A stretch of 64,000 nt of DNA, from assembly GCF_006912135.1 (NCBI RefSeq), contig NZ_VIRS01000023.1, positions 47,158-111,157 on the forward strand, in the 5' to 3' direction. Numbering within the stretch: position 1 is the stretch's first letter; each line of letters starts with the position of its first letter. The stretch is from Cryptosporangium phraense (GTDB lineage Bacteria; Actinomycetota; Actinomycetes; Mycobacteriales; Cryptosporangiaceae). The notes beneath the pieces were generated by a model, which ran no database searches, was not told the DNA's origin, and saw only the letters and a list, made by a program, of their open reading frames with translations. Position numbers and translations under genes: made by a program. Positions 43,416 through 51,857 of this stretch are shown piece by piece.

Positions 43416-44795
43416 ATGGCCGACTCAGTTCTCAGCCTCTGGCTCGACGGTCTGGCGCCTGCACCGACCGATCGGCGCGCCGGTCTGACCGGCGATCTGG
43501 ACGTCGACGTGGTGATCGTCGGCGCCGGGTTCACCGGGCTGTGGACGGCCTACTACCTGGCCGAGGCCGACCCGGAGTTACGGATCGCGGTGCTGGAGGC
43601 CGAGTTCGCGGGGTTCGGCGCCTCGGGCCGCAACGGCGGCTGGTGCTCGGCGCTGTTCCCGGCGTCCACCGCGCGGATCGCCAGGGAGCACGGCCGGGAC
43701 GCGGCCGTCGCGCTCCGGCGCGCGCTGTTCGCCACGGTCGACGAGGTGGGGCGGGTCGCGCACACCGAGGGCCTCGACATCGACTGGGCCAAGGGCGGCA
43801 CGCTGACGCTCGCCGCCGGAGCGGCCCAGGAGGAGCGGCTGCGCGCCGAGCTGGCCGAGGAACGCGAGTGGGGCTTCGGCGAGGACGACTACCGCTGGCT
43901 GTCGGCCGAGGAGGCCCGGACCCGCGTCGGGGTCGCGACCGGGGTGCGCGGGGCGCTGTACACCCCGCACTGCGCGGCGATCCACCCGGCCAAACTCGCG
44001 CGCGGGTTGGCGTCGAAAATCGAGGCGCGGGGGGTCCGGCTGTTCGAGGGGACGCGGGTCCTGAAGCTGGAGCAGGGCCGGGCCGTCACCGAACACGGGA
44101 CCGTCACCGCCGGGGTCGTGATCCGGGCGACCGAGGGGTACACGTCATCGCTGCCCGGGTACCGGCGGACCGTCGCGCCGCTGTACTCGCTGATGATCGC
44201 CACCGAGCCGTTGCCGGCCTGGTTCTTCGACAGCGTCGGCTGGCGGGCCCGGGAGACGCTCACCGACGGACGACACCTGATCATCTACGCCCAGCGCACC
44301 GCCGACGACCGGATCGCGCTCGGCGGCCGGGGCGCGCCGTACCCGTTCGGGTCGAAGCTGCGGCCGGAGGCCGAGCGCGACCAGAGCGTGTTCGCCGCGC
44401 TGCACCGGACGCTGCTGAGCATGTTCCCGGGCGCGACCGGCGCCGCGGTCACCCACACGTGGGGCGGCCCGCTCGGGGTGCCCCGCGACTGGCACGCCTC
44501 GGTCGGCCTCGACGAGAGCACCGGCCTCGGCTGGGCCGGCGGGTACGTCGGCGACGGGGTGTCGACGACGAACCTCGCCGGCCGCACGCTGGCCGACCTG
44601 GTGCTGAAGCGGGACACCGAGCTGACGAAGCTGCCCTGGGTGGGCCACCGCTCACCGCTCTGGGAGCCGGAGCCGTTCCGCTGGCTCGGCATGAGCGGCG
44701 GCCTCTGGGCCATGACCAGTGCGGACAAGATCGAAGCCCGCACCGGCCACCGCGCCCGTCGCGCCAGCGCCATGCAACGACTGCTCGGCGGTTAA
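43416..44795 (+). CDS. FAD-dependent amine oxidoreductase (DAO family, PuuB-like)
   Basis: A 459-residue flavoprotein. The dinucleotide-binding loop VVIVGAGFTGLWTAYYLAE is near residues 32-50, and the second FAD contact GRNGGWCSA follows. It resembles gamma-glutamylputrescine oxidase and other DAO enzymes. Since no gamma-glutamylputrescine synthetase is present nearby, direct oxidation of an amine is equally possible. It shares the TTAA at its end with the convergent aldehyde dehydrogenase gene (4-base overlap). Confidence 0.9.
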   Translation: MADSVLSLWLDGLAPAPTDRRAGLTGDLDVDVVIVGAGFTGLWTAYYLAEADPELRIAVLEAEFAGFGASGRNGGWCSALFPASTARIAREHGRDAAVALRRALFATVDEVGRVAHTEGLDIDWAKGGTLTLAAGAAQEERLRAELAEEREWGFGEDDYRWLSAEEARTRVGVATGVRGALYTPHCAAIHPAKLARGLASKIEARGVRLFEGTRVLKLEQGRAVTEHGTVTAGVVIRATEGYTSSLPGYRRTVAPLYSLMIATEPLPAWFFDSVGWRARETLTDGRHLIIYAQRTADDRIALGGRGAPYPFGSKLRPEAERDQSVFAALHRTLLSMFPGATGAAVTHTWGGPLGVPRDWHASVGLDESTGLGWAGGYVGDGVSTTNLAGRTLADLVLKRDTELTKLPWVGHRSPLWEPEPFRWLGMSGGLWAMTSADKIEARTGHRARRASAMQRLLGG

Positions 44796-46216
44796 GCCTC
44801 GATGTTGCTCATGACGTGCTTGATGCGGGTGTAGTCCTCGAGGCCGTACATGCTCAGGTCCTTGCCGTAGCCGCTGTGCTTGAAGCCACCGTGCGGCATC
44901 TCGGCCACGAGTGGGATGTGCGTGTTGATCCACACGCACCCGAAGTCCAGCGCCCGGGCCATCCGCATCGCCCGGCCGTGGTCCTTCGTCCACACGCTCG
45001 AGGCCAGGCCGTACTTCACGCCGTTGGCCCAGCGCAGCGCCTCGGCCTCGTCGGTGAACTTCTGCACGGTGATGACCGGGCCGAACACCTCGTTCTGCAC
45101 GATCTCGTCGTCCTGGGTCAGCCCCGAGACCACGGTCGGCGCGTAGAAGAAGCCCTTCTCCCCCACCCGGGCGCCGCCCGCGTCGACCGACGCGTGGTCG
45201 GGCAGCCGGTCGATGAACCCGGTCACCTTCTCGAGCTGCGCGGCCGAGTTCACCGGCCCGTACAGCACGTCCTCGTCCGACGGAGCCCCGGTACGCGTGC
45301 CCCGGGCCTGCTCGGCCAGCGCGGCCACGAAGTCGCCGTGCAGATGCGGAGCCACCAGCACCCGGGTCGCCGCGGTGCAGTCCTGACCGGCGTTGAAGTA
45401 CCCGGCGACCGCGATCGCCTCGGCCGCGGCCTCGAGGTCGGCGTCGTCGAACACGATGACCGGGGCCTTGCCACCCAGCTCCAGGTGGACCCGCTTCAGG
45501 TCGTGCGCGGCCGATCCGGCGACCTCCATGCCCGCGCGAACGCTTCCCGTGATCGACACCATGTCGACGTCCGGGTGCTCGACCAGCGCCCGGCCGGTGT
45601 CGCGGTCACCGGTGATCACGTTGAAGACGCCCTCGGGCAGGAACTCGGCCGCGATCTCGGCCAGCAGGAGCGTGCTCGCCGGCGTCGTGTCGGACGGCTT
45701 GAGCACGACGGTGTTGCCGGCCGCGATCGCCGGGGCGAACTTCCAGACCGCCATCATCATCGGGTAGTTCCACGGCGCGACCTGCCCGCAGACCCCGACC
45801 GGCTCACGCCGGATGAACGACGTGTGCCCGGCCATGTACTCGCCGGCCGACTTGCCCTCGAGCACCCGGGCCGCGCCGGCGAAGAACCGGATCTGGTCGA
45901 CCATCGGAGGAATCTCTTCCTCGTGCGTCAGCTGGATCGGCTTGCCGGTGTTCTCGGACTCCACCTTCACGATCTCGTCGGCGCGCGACTCGATCGCGTC
46001 GGCGATCTTGAGCAGCGCCTTCTGCCGCTCCGACGGCGTCGAGTCGCGCCAGGACTCGAACGCGGCCCGCGCGGTCTTCACCGCCTTGTCCACATCCCCG
46101 GCGCCGGAGAGCGGCGCGCTGGTGTACACCTCTCCCGTACTCGGATCCACGACGTCCGTCGTCCGCCCGTCAGCAGCGTCGGCCGAAACGCCTCCGACGA
46201 AGTTCTGCAGTGTCAT
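44792..46216 (-). CDS. aldehyde dehydrogenase, aminobutyraldehyde type (second copy)
   Basis: A 474-residue NAD-dependent aldehyde dehydrogenase. The catalytic Cys is in NAGQDCTAATR; LELGGKAPV and PWNYPMMMAVWKF are conserved. It is related to the enzyme at 41.6-43.1 kb and has the same likely role, oxidation of aminobutyraldehyde-type aldehydes. ATG at 46,216 follows a GGAG; the longer start upstream is not supported. It is divergent from the Lrp-type regulator. Confidence 0.92.
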   Translation of the reverse strand: MTLQNFVGGVSADAADGRTTDVVDPSTGEVYTSAPLSGAGDVDKAVKTARAAFESWRDSTPSERQKALLKIADAIESRADEIVKVESENTGKPIQLTHEEEIPPMVDQIRFFAGAARVLEGKSAGEYMAGHTSFIRREPVGVCGQVAPWNYPMMMAVWKFAPAIAAGNTVVLKPSDTTPASTLLLAEIAAEFLPEGVFNVITGDRDTGRALVEHPDVDMVSITGSVRAGMEVAGSAAHDLKRVHLELGGKAPVIVFDDADLEAAAEAIAVAGYFNAGQDCTAATRVLVAPHLHGDFVAALAEQARGTRTGAPSDEDVLYGPVNSAAQLEKVTGFIDRLPDHASVDAGGARVGEKGFFYAPTVVSGLTQDDEIVQNEVFGPVITVQKFTDEAEALRWANGVKYGLASSVWTKDHGRAMRMARALDFGCVWINTHIPLVAEMPHGGFKHSGYGKDLSMYGLEDYTRIKHVMSNIEA

Positions 46217-46340
46217 CGTCTCTCCGTAACCTCGCCTGACCTGCACAGAGCCGGACCAGTCTCGTGCACTGACCGCCGGATGCGCGGAGCACCCCCCATC
46301 TCAGTGCATCTGAAACGGAATCCGCAAGATCGAGGAGCTT

Positions 46341-46877
46341 ATGCAACGGAATCACTTGCCAGAACCAGTGGGTCTCCGCAACCATGGGCGGGTGCAGCCC
46401 ACCTCCTCAGGTCGCTCCGCTGGCCCGCCGGTCGTCCTCGACGACATCGCGAAACGGATCATCGAGCAGCTCCAGAGGGACGGTCGCCGGTCCTACGCGG
46501 CCATCGCGAAGGACGTTGGCCTCTCCGAGGCGGCGGTACGGCAACGGATCCAGCGGCTTCTCGAGGCCGGCGTCATGCAGATCGTGGCGGTGACGGATCC
46601 GTTGATGCTCGGCTTCCGACGTCAGGCGATGGTCGGGGTCCGGGCGGAGGGTGACCTCCGGGAGGTGGCCGAGCGGCTCGGCAAGTTGGACGAGATCGAC
46701 TACGTCGTGTTGACGGCGGGCTCGTACGACGTGCTGCTCGAGGTGGTAGCCGAAGACGACGACCACTTGCTGCGCGTCGTCAACGAGCTGATCCGGCAGG
46801 TCCCGGGTGTGCGGAGCACCGAGATCTTCATGTACCTGCGCCTGGTGAAGCAGACCTATTCCTGGGGGACCAGATGA
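46341..46877 (+). CDS. Lrp/AsnC family transcriptional regulator
   Basis: A 178-residue regulator. The helix-turn-helix is YAAIAKDVGLSEAAVRQRIQRLLEAGVM (about residues 52-80) and a RAM/AsnC ligand domain (about 90-170) follows. The first 30 residues are a less conserved extension, and an internal start near residue 32 is possible. It is coupled to the aminotransferase gene by an ATGA overlap. It is the natural candidate to control this polyamine cluster. Confidence 0.92.
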   Translation: MQRNHLPEPVGLRNHGRVQPTSSGRSAGPPVVLDDIAKRIIEQLQRDGRRSYAAIAKDVGLSEAAVRQRIQRLLEAGVMQIVAVTDPLMLGFRRQAMVGVRAEGDLREVAERLGKLDEIDYVVLTAGSYDVLLEVVAEDDDHLLRVVNELIRQVPGVRSTEIFMYLRLVKQTYSWGTR

Positions 46878-48271
46878 CCACCACCCCGATCGAGACCGCC
46901 GGGGCAGGCGAGGACGACCAGCTCTCCCGATCCGCGTACGACCACCTGTGGATGCACTTCACCCGCATGTCGACGTTCGAGACCGAGCCGGTTCCGACCA
47001 TCGCGCGCGGCGACGGCATGTACATCTACGACACCAACGGCCGCAAGTACCTCGACGGCCTGGCCGGGCTGTTCGTCGTCCAGGCCGGGCACGGCCGCGT
47101 CGAACTCGCCGAGGCCGCCTACAAGCAGGCCCAGGAGCTGGCCTTCTTCCCGCTCTGGGCGCACGCCCACCCGGCCGCGATCGAGCTGGCCGAGCGTCTG
47201 GCGCACTACGCGCCCGGTGACCTGAACCGGATCTTCTTCACGACCGGCGGCGGCGAGGCGGTGGAGACCGCCTGGAAGGCCGCCAAGCAGTACTTCAAGC
47301 TCACCGGCAAGCCGATGAAGCACAAGGTGATCAGTCGCTCGATCGCCTACCACGGCACGCCCCACGGTGCGCTGTCGATCACCGGCATCCCGGACGCCAA
47401 GAAGTACTTCGAGCCGCTGGTGCCGGGCGCTTTCCGGGCGCCGAACACCAACTTCTACCGCGCTCCCGAGCACGGCGACGACCTCGAGGCGTTCGGCCGC
47501 TGGGCCGCCGACCAGATCGAGCAGGCCATCCTGTTCGAGGGGCCCGACACGGTCGCCGCCGTGTTCGTCGAGCCCGTGCAGAACTCCGGCGGTTGCTTCC
47601 CGCCGCCGCCCGGCTACTTCCAGCGCCTGCGCGAGATCTGCGACCGCCACGACGTCCTGCTCGTGTCCGACGAGGTGATCTGCGCGTTCGGCCGGCTCGG
47701 CACGATGTTCGCCTGCGACAAGTTCGACTACGTCCCCGACATCATCACCTGCGCCAAGGGCATGACCTCGGGCTACTCCCCGATCGGCGCGGCGATCTTC
47801 TCCGACCGCATCATGGAGCCGTTCCTCCAGGGCAGCCAGTACTTCCCGCACGGCTACACGTTCGGCGGTCACCCGGTGTCCGCGCGGGTCGCGCTGGCCA
47901 ACCTCGACCTCTTCGAGCGCGAGGGCCTCAACGACCACGTGCTCGCCAACGAGGACGCGTTCCGGGCCACGCTGGAGAAGCTCTACGACCTGCCGATCGT
48001 CGGCGACGTCCGCGGCAACGGGTACTTCTACGGCATCGAGATGGTCAAGGACAAGACGACCAAGGAGACGTTCGACGCCGACGAGAGCGAGCGGCTGCTC
48101 CGAGGCTTCCTCTCCAAGGCGTTGTTCGAGGCCGGCCTGTACTGCCGGGCCGACGACCGCGGTGACCCGGTCATTCAGCTCTCCCCGCCGTTGATCGCGG
48201 ACCAGGCCCACTTCGACGAGATCGAACAGATCCTCCGCAGCGTCCTCACTGAAGCCTGGACCAAGATCTAG
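46874..48271 (+). CDS. class III aminotransferase (putrescine/GABA:pyruvate type, SpuC-like)
   Basis: A 465-residue PLP enzyme. The cofactor Asp266 is in SDEVICAFGR and the Schiff-base Lys295 in CAKGMTSGY; FTTGGGEAVETAWK binds the PLP phosphate. This group transfers the amino group of putrescine, beta-alanine or GABA to pyruvate. With PotDABC and the two dehydrogenases it completes a route from putrescine to aminobutyraldehyde and on to GABA. It overlaps the Lrp gene by 4 bases. The hairpin of the IS110-end repeat lies 26 bases after the stop. Confidence 0.93.
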   Translation: MTTTPIETAGAGEDDQLSRSAYDHLWMHFTRMSTFETEPVPTIARGDGMYIYDTNGRKYLDGLAGLFVVQAGHGRVELAEAAYKQAQELAFFPLWAHAHPAAIELAERLAHYAPGDLNRIFFTTGGGEAVETAWKAAKQYFKLTGKPMKHKVISRSIAYHGTPHGALSITGIPDAKKYFEPLVPGAFRAPNTNFYRAPEHGDDLEAFGRWAADQIEQAILFEGPDTVAAVFVEPVQNSGGCFPPPPGYFQRLREICDRHDVLLVSDEVICAFGRLGTMFACDKFDYVPDIITCAKGMTSGYSPIGAAIFSDRIMEPFLQGSQYFPHGYTFGGHPVSARVALANLDLFEREGLNDHVLANEDAFRATLEKLYDLPIVGDVRGNGYFYGIEMVKDKTTKETFDADESERLLRGFLSKALFEAGLYCRADDRGDPVIQLSPPLIADQAHFDEIEQILRSVLTEAWTKI

Positions 48272-48275
48272 GTCC

Positions 48276-48398
48276 CTTTTTTCGACGCCTGCCTGGCGAA
48301 GGCCGGTCGCTCCCGCGACCGGCCTTCGTCGCGTCTCTCGGGTCGTCCCGCCCCGCCGTAGCCGGTTGCCCACCCACCCTCCGGTTTCTGGGGGTGTG
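48276..48398 (+). repeat. inverted repeat, left copy (IS110-family end)
   Basis: About 120 bases that match, inverted, the region at 49,729-49,856. The outer part (ACGCCTGCCTGGCG at 48,285-48,298) and the inner 55 bases from GTCCCGCCCCGCCGTAGCCG (48,344) are close to identical; the middle 46-47 bases align with more changes. In the right copy this sequence lies directly upstream of an IS110-type transposase start, but here no transposase follows. Confidence 0.85.
48297..48328 (+). terminator. hairpin after the aminotransferase gene
   Basis: A perfect 14-base stem, GAAGGCCGGTCGC plus an outer pair, with a TCCC loop. It can end the aminotransferase transcript, but it is also part of the inverted repeat, where it may instead be a structural element of the IS end. 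Confidence 0.7.
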
Positions 48399-49164
48399 CA
48401 ACGCCCCGCGGGGTCGCGTTTCCCGTAGGCCATCGCTCGCCTCGATGCGCCCACCGGCCGCGTGAGCGCGCCCACGAGGCCTCCGGCACTCACAGCTCGA
48501 ATGCACGTCCACATTCGTGCACCGGCGCGCCGCCGAGCCAGTCGGCCCAAGAGGGGATCCTGGGCCGACCGCGCGCGCGGCGACCCGTCGACACGGTCTC
48601 GCTGTCCACGGGCGCCGACCGCAATTCAACACAGCGGACGTCCACCGCTGCCGCCGCTGCTGAGCGACATGCCGGCATCTCGCAGAGCCGCCCACCCCCG
48701 CAGAGACCACCGGACCGGTTCCGGGCAACAAGACATATTCGCATCGTCAACCTGAGCCGCGTTGCGACCACTCGCTACCGCGGAGGCCAACCGGGCGCCT
48801 TCAGGCCGGCTGGGCACGATCAGCCAGGCCATTGCCCGCCTCGATGCGCCCGCCCGGCCCCGATGCTCCCACCTGGCTTCGCCATGACCAGCGGCAGGGC
48901 ACGGGCACTGGGGCTCGCCCCGAGGTCGACGCCATACGCGGTCACTGCTCACGAGCGGTCGGGAGCGGCCGGGCGCCTCACAGTCAGAACTGACGAGCAA
49001 TGCGGCCATCTGTCGCGAGCAGAGCTGCCCCCATCGCGCAAAGGCGCCCGCTGGTCTTGGGCGCGTCGCTACCGGCGAGCCGGTGCGGCTGTCAGCGGCG
49101 CCAGGGGCTTTTGGCGGCAAAAGCACGTCACCGGCACTCGTTTGACGTGCACAACTCGGCAAAC
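48399..49164. other. decayed mobile-element region
   Basis: No intact gene. A direct repeat of about 34 bases (48,426-48,459 and 48,825-48,859, core GCCTCGATGCGCCC) is visible. Short open frames occur but show no coding bias. Confidence 0.5.
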
Positions 49165-49731
49165 GGGGGGCCCTATGGATTTGGTCAAGCAGCTGCTGCG
49201 GATCGGGTTGGTAGGTGGCGCGGTTGCGGAGTATGGCGTGGCGACGTCGCAGCGGCGTCGGGCTAGGCAGATGAGGGCGGCGTTGCGGCGCTTGCCTTCG
49301 GCGCGTTTGCGGTCGTAGTAGGCCCGGGACGCGGTGTCGGCGAGGCTGGCGAACGCGGCGAGGAAGACCAGCACCTCCAGTTCTGCCAGAGCTTCGTCGC
49401 CGACGTCGACGCGTCGCAGCGTGTGGGGCATGGTGGGGGCCGCTGGCGATCCGGCGCATCGCCAGACCGGGCAAAAAGGCCACGTCATGCCCTGGGCGCG
49501 GGCGACCGCGACCGACCGCGCACCGGTCGACGCCGGTTGATCGGCGATCACCAGGACGCGGCCGTGGCGGCTCAGGCGCTCGAACAGCTCGACCAGCCGG
49601 GTCTGATCGTTGGGCAGCGGCGCGTCATGCAGCCGTTTCCCGCCCGGGTTCAACGCGGTCGCATGATGCCCGTCCTTCCCGACGTCCAGTCCGAGAAGCA
49701 CCCGGTAATCCCGCAGCTCGTGCACTGGCAT
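49165..49731 (-). pseudogene. IS110-family transposase remnant
   Basis: The N-terminal DEDD part begins MPVHELRDYRVLLGLDVGKDGHHATAL at 49,731. It is then broken several times: after VARAQG the match jumps frame to AFLPGLAMRRIA, returns to TMPHTLRRVDVGDEALAELEVLV, lacks the large middle and the serine-containing part of the C-terminal domain, resumes at LADTASRAYYDRKRAEGKRRNAALICLARRRCDV, and shifts frame again to ILRNRATYQPDPQQLLDQIHRAP. It cannot make an active enzyme. In intact IS110 elements the enzyme works with a bridge RNA from the non-coding end. Confidence 0.88.
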
Positions 49732-49856
49732 ACCCCCAGAAACCCGAGGGTGGGCGGGCAAGCGGCTACGGCGGGGCGGGACGGCACGGCGGCGGCCGAC
49801 GCGCGCCAGTCGCGGAAGAGACCGGGGCCCGCCAGGCAGGCGTAGAAAAAGGCCTG
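49729..49856 (-). repeat. inverted repeat, right copy (IS110-family non-coding end)
   Basis: The counterpart of 48,276-48,398, directly upstream of the transposase start. In IS110-group elements this is the left end that encodes the bridge RNA. I cannot confirm an RNA from sequence alone. Confidence 0.8.
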
Positions 49857-49939
49857 TTCTACGGCGTGTCGGCGCCCCGTGGGCGGGGCGTCACCACCGC
49901 GTGGGATGATGCGGGCGATCACGTACCGAGGAGGGAACC

Positions 49940-50161
49940 GTGGCTGAGGAAGAGCCGGTAATCGCGCCTGACCAGCTCAGGGAGGGCCACCCGAAGCTGT
50001 GGCGCGGGCTGGCCGTCGTATCGGCCGTCGCGCTGCTGATCATGGTCGTCGGCAACCACCAGGGGCACGTCGAAGACCTGTTCCTGATCGGCGGCGCGGT
50101 CATCATCCTGGTCCTGCTCGCCTGGGACGCGGTCCAGCGCCGCTACGGCGTCAAGCGCTAG
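49940..50161 (+). CDS. DUF2631 family small membrane protein
   Basis: A 73-residue protein with two predicted transmembrane helices (about residues 24-40 and 47-64), preceded by an acidic N-terminus and ending in VQRRYGVKR. GTG at 49,940 has GAGGAGG at good spacing. The function is unknown; the family is confined to actinobacteria as far as I know. It is followed by a bidirectional terminator. Confidence 0.8.
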   Translation: MAEEEPVIAPDQLREGHPKLWRGLAVVSAVALLIMVVGNHQGHVEDLFLIGGAVIILVLLAWDAVQRRYGVKR

Positions 50162-50172
50162 ACGGCACCACG

Positions 50173-50201
50173 AAGGGCCCCGGGAAAATCCCGGGGCCCT
50201 T
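50173..50201. terminator. bidirectional terminator
   Basis: AAGGGCCCCGGGA-AAA-TCCCGGGGCCCTT, a perfect 13-base stem between two convergent genes, with outer GGCAC/GTGCC pairs adding to it. Confidence 0.9.
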
Positions 50202-50214
50202 TCTCGTGCCGAAA

Positions 50215-51852
50215 TCAGCCGACGCGGCGGCTGTACAGGCCGCGGACCTGGCGCAGCGCCTCGTCGACGTCGTCTTCGAAGTAGCCGCCCTGCACGAGGC
50301 CGAACTGGCCCGGCATGAGGTCGGAGTCGGAGACCTGGCCGCCGCTGCGGCCCTCCATCATCGCCTGGATGGCGTCGAACAGACGCTCGACCTGGCCCGG
50401 GTCGTAGCCCGACCCGAAGCGGCGCGGGCGGAAGCTCGAGCGCAGCTCGGCCACCACGGCCTTGTCTTCGTTGGTGAACGGCGAGACGAGGCCGGGGACG
50501 GCCCCCATCTCCATCGTCATCTCCTTGCCGTACCGGCCGGCGTACTCCGGCTCGACCGCGCTGCGGCCGGCCGGGAGCTCGCGGCCGGCGAACGGCGACG
50601 CCTCTCCGTACTGGCGGCCACCGCGCGGGGGCGGCACCGAACCCGAGACCGGCACGCCGGACACGACCGGCTGCGGGCCGGTGCCGTCGGGCTCCGGGTA
50701 GCGGCCACCGCCGTTGCGGTACCCGCCGCCGTACGACGGCTCCTCGCGGTAACCACCGTAGGACGGGGCCTCCTGGTACGGCTCGGGGTACCCGCCGGTG
50801 TTGCGCGGACGCCCGCCGTAGCCGGCGCCCGAGTACGGCTGACCCTCGGCGTAGGACGGACCCTCGCGGTAGGGCGCACCCTCGGCGTACGAGGGGCCCT
50901 CGCGGTAGCCGCCGGCCGATCCGTAGGGCGGCACCTCGGCGTAGGCGGTCTGGTCGGCGTACGGCGACCGGTCGCCGTACGACGGGCCCTCCTGGTAGCG
51001 CTCGTTGCCGTACTGCTCGGCGTAGGGCGAACCCTCGTGGTAGGACGGCTGCTCGACGTAAGGCGGCGCGTTGTCGTACCGGTCGCCACCGCGGTAGCCG
51101 CCACCGGCACCGCCGTACGAGGGCTCCTCGCGGTAGCGGTCGTCGCGGTACGGGGCCTGCTCCGGGAACGGGGCGTCGTCGCGGTACCGGTCGTCGCGGT
51201 AGGGGGCGCCCTGCTCGTTCCAGCCGCCGCCGCTCACCGGCACGCCCCGGTAGCCGTCGGGCTCGCGCATCGGCGGACCGGCCTGGTGGATCGTGGCCGC
51301 CTCGCGCATCGGCTCGCGGCCGTAGCCGGGCTCACCGCGGTAGCCGCCGCCACCGTAGGACGGCTCCTCGCGGTAGCCGCCGTACGCGGGTTCGTCGCGG
51401 TAGCCGCCGTAGGACGGCTCCTCGCGGTACTCCGGCTCCTGGAAGCCCGGACGCCCGTAGGAGGCGCCGGCGGGCTCGCCGCGGAAGCCGCCGCCGTACG
51501 TGGCCTCCTGGGGCGCGGCCGCACCGTAGGCCGGCACTTCCTCGCGCTCGTCGCGATACGCCGACGGACCGGCCTCGAGCGCCCGGAAGCCGTTCGAGCC
51601 GCGCGGCGGGAGGCCCGACGCCAACTCGTCCAGCTCCTTCTCGAGCCGGTCGAGGTGGAGGTCGACCTGCCACTCGTCGTAGCCGCCGAACCGGGTGCGG
51701 AACACGACGTCCCGGATGTCGGCCGCGGTCAGCGGGTCGCCAATGGGTCGCCGCGCCAGCGTCGCCTCGGCCCGGTCGAGGAACTCGTCGACCTCGTCGA
51801 CCTTGTAGCCCCGCTTCAGTGCCTTCCGGCGAAACCTGTCGCCCTGAGCCAT
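50215..51852 (-). CDS. DivIVA-domain protein with a long Tyr/Gly/Glu-rich repeat region
   Basis: A 545-residue protein. The N-terminal domain (about residues 1-90) has the DivI1A pattern: RGYKVDEVDEFLDRAE and DIRDVVFRTRFGGYDEWQVDLHLDRLEKELDEL. The C-terminal 70 residues contain a second similar block, FRPRRFGSGYDPGQVERLFDAIQAMMEGR. In between, about 380 residues are repeats of YREEPSYGGY type, rich in Tyr, Gly, Glu, Pro and Arg and probably disordered. DivIVA domains sense membrane curvature or scaffold polar growth, so a cell-envelope role is inferred. ATG at 51,852 has GGAGG and GAGGA upstream. It lies 5 bases after the rlmN stop. Confidence 0.85.
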   Translation of the reverse strand: MAQGDRFRRKALKRGYKVDEVDEFLDRAEATLARRPIGDPLTAADIRDVVFRTRFGGYDEWQVDLHLDRLEKELDELASGLPPRGSNGFRALEAGPSAYRDEREEVPAYGAAAPQEATYGGGFRGEPAGASYGRPGFQEPEYREEPSYGGYRDEPAYGGYREEPSYGGGGYRGEPGYGREPMREAATIHQAGPPMREPDGYRGVPVSGGGWNEQGAPYRDDRYRDDAPFPEQAPYRDDRYREEPSYGGAGGGYRGGDRYDNAPPYVEQPSYHEGSPYAEQYGNERYQEGPSYGDRSPYADQTAYAEVPPYGSAGGYREGPSYAEGAPYREGPSYAEGQPYSGAGYGGRPRNTGGYPEPYQEAPSYGGYREEPSYGGGYRNGGGRYPEPDGTGPQPVVSGVPVSGSVPPPRGGRQYGEASPFAGRELPAGRSAVEPEYAGRYGKEMTMEMGAVPGLVSPFTNEDKAVVAELRSSFRPRRFGSGYDPGQVERLFDAIQAMMEGRSGGQVSDSDLMPGQFGLVQGGYFEDDVDEALRQVRGLYSRRVG

Positions 51853-51857
51853 CGTCC

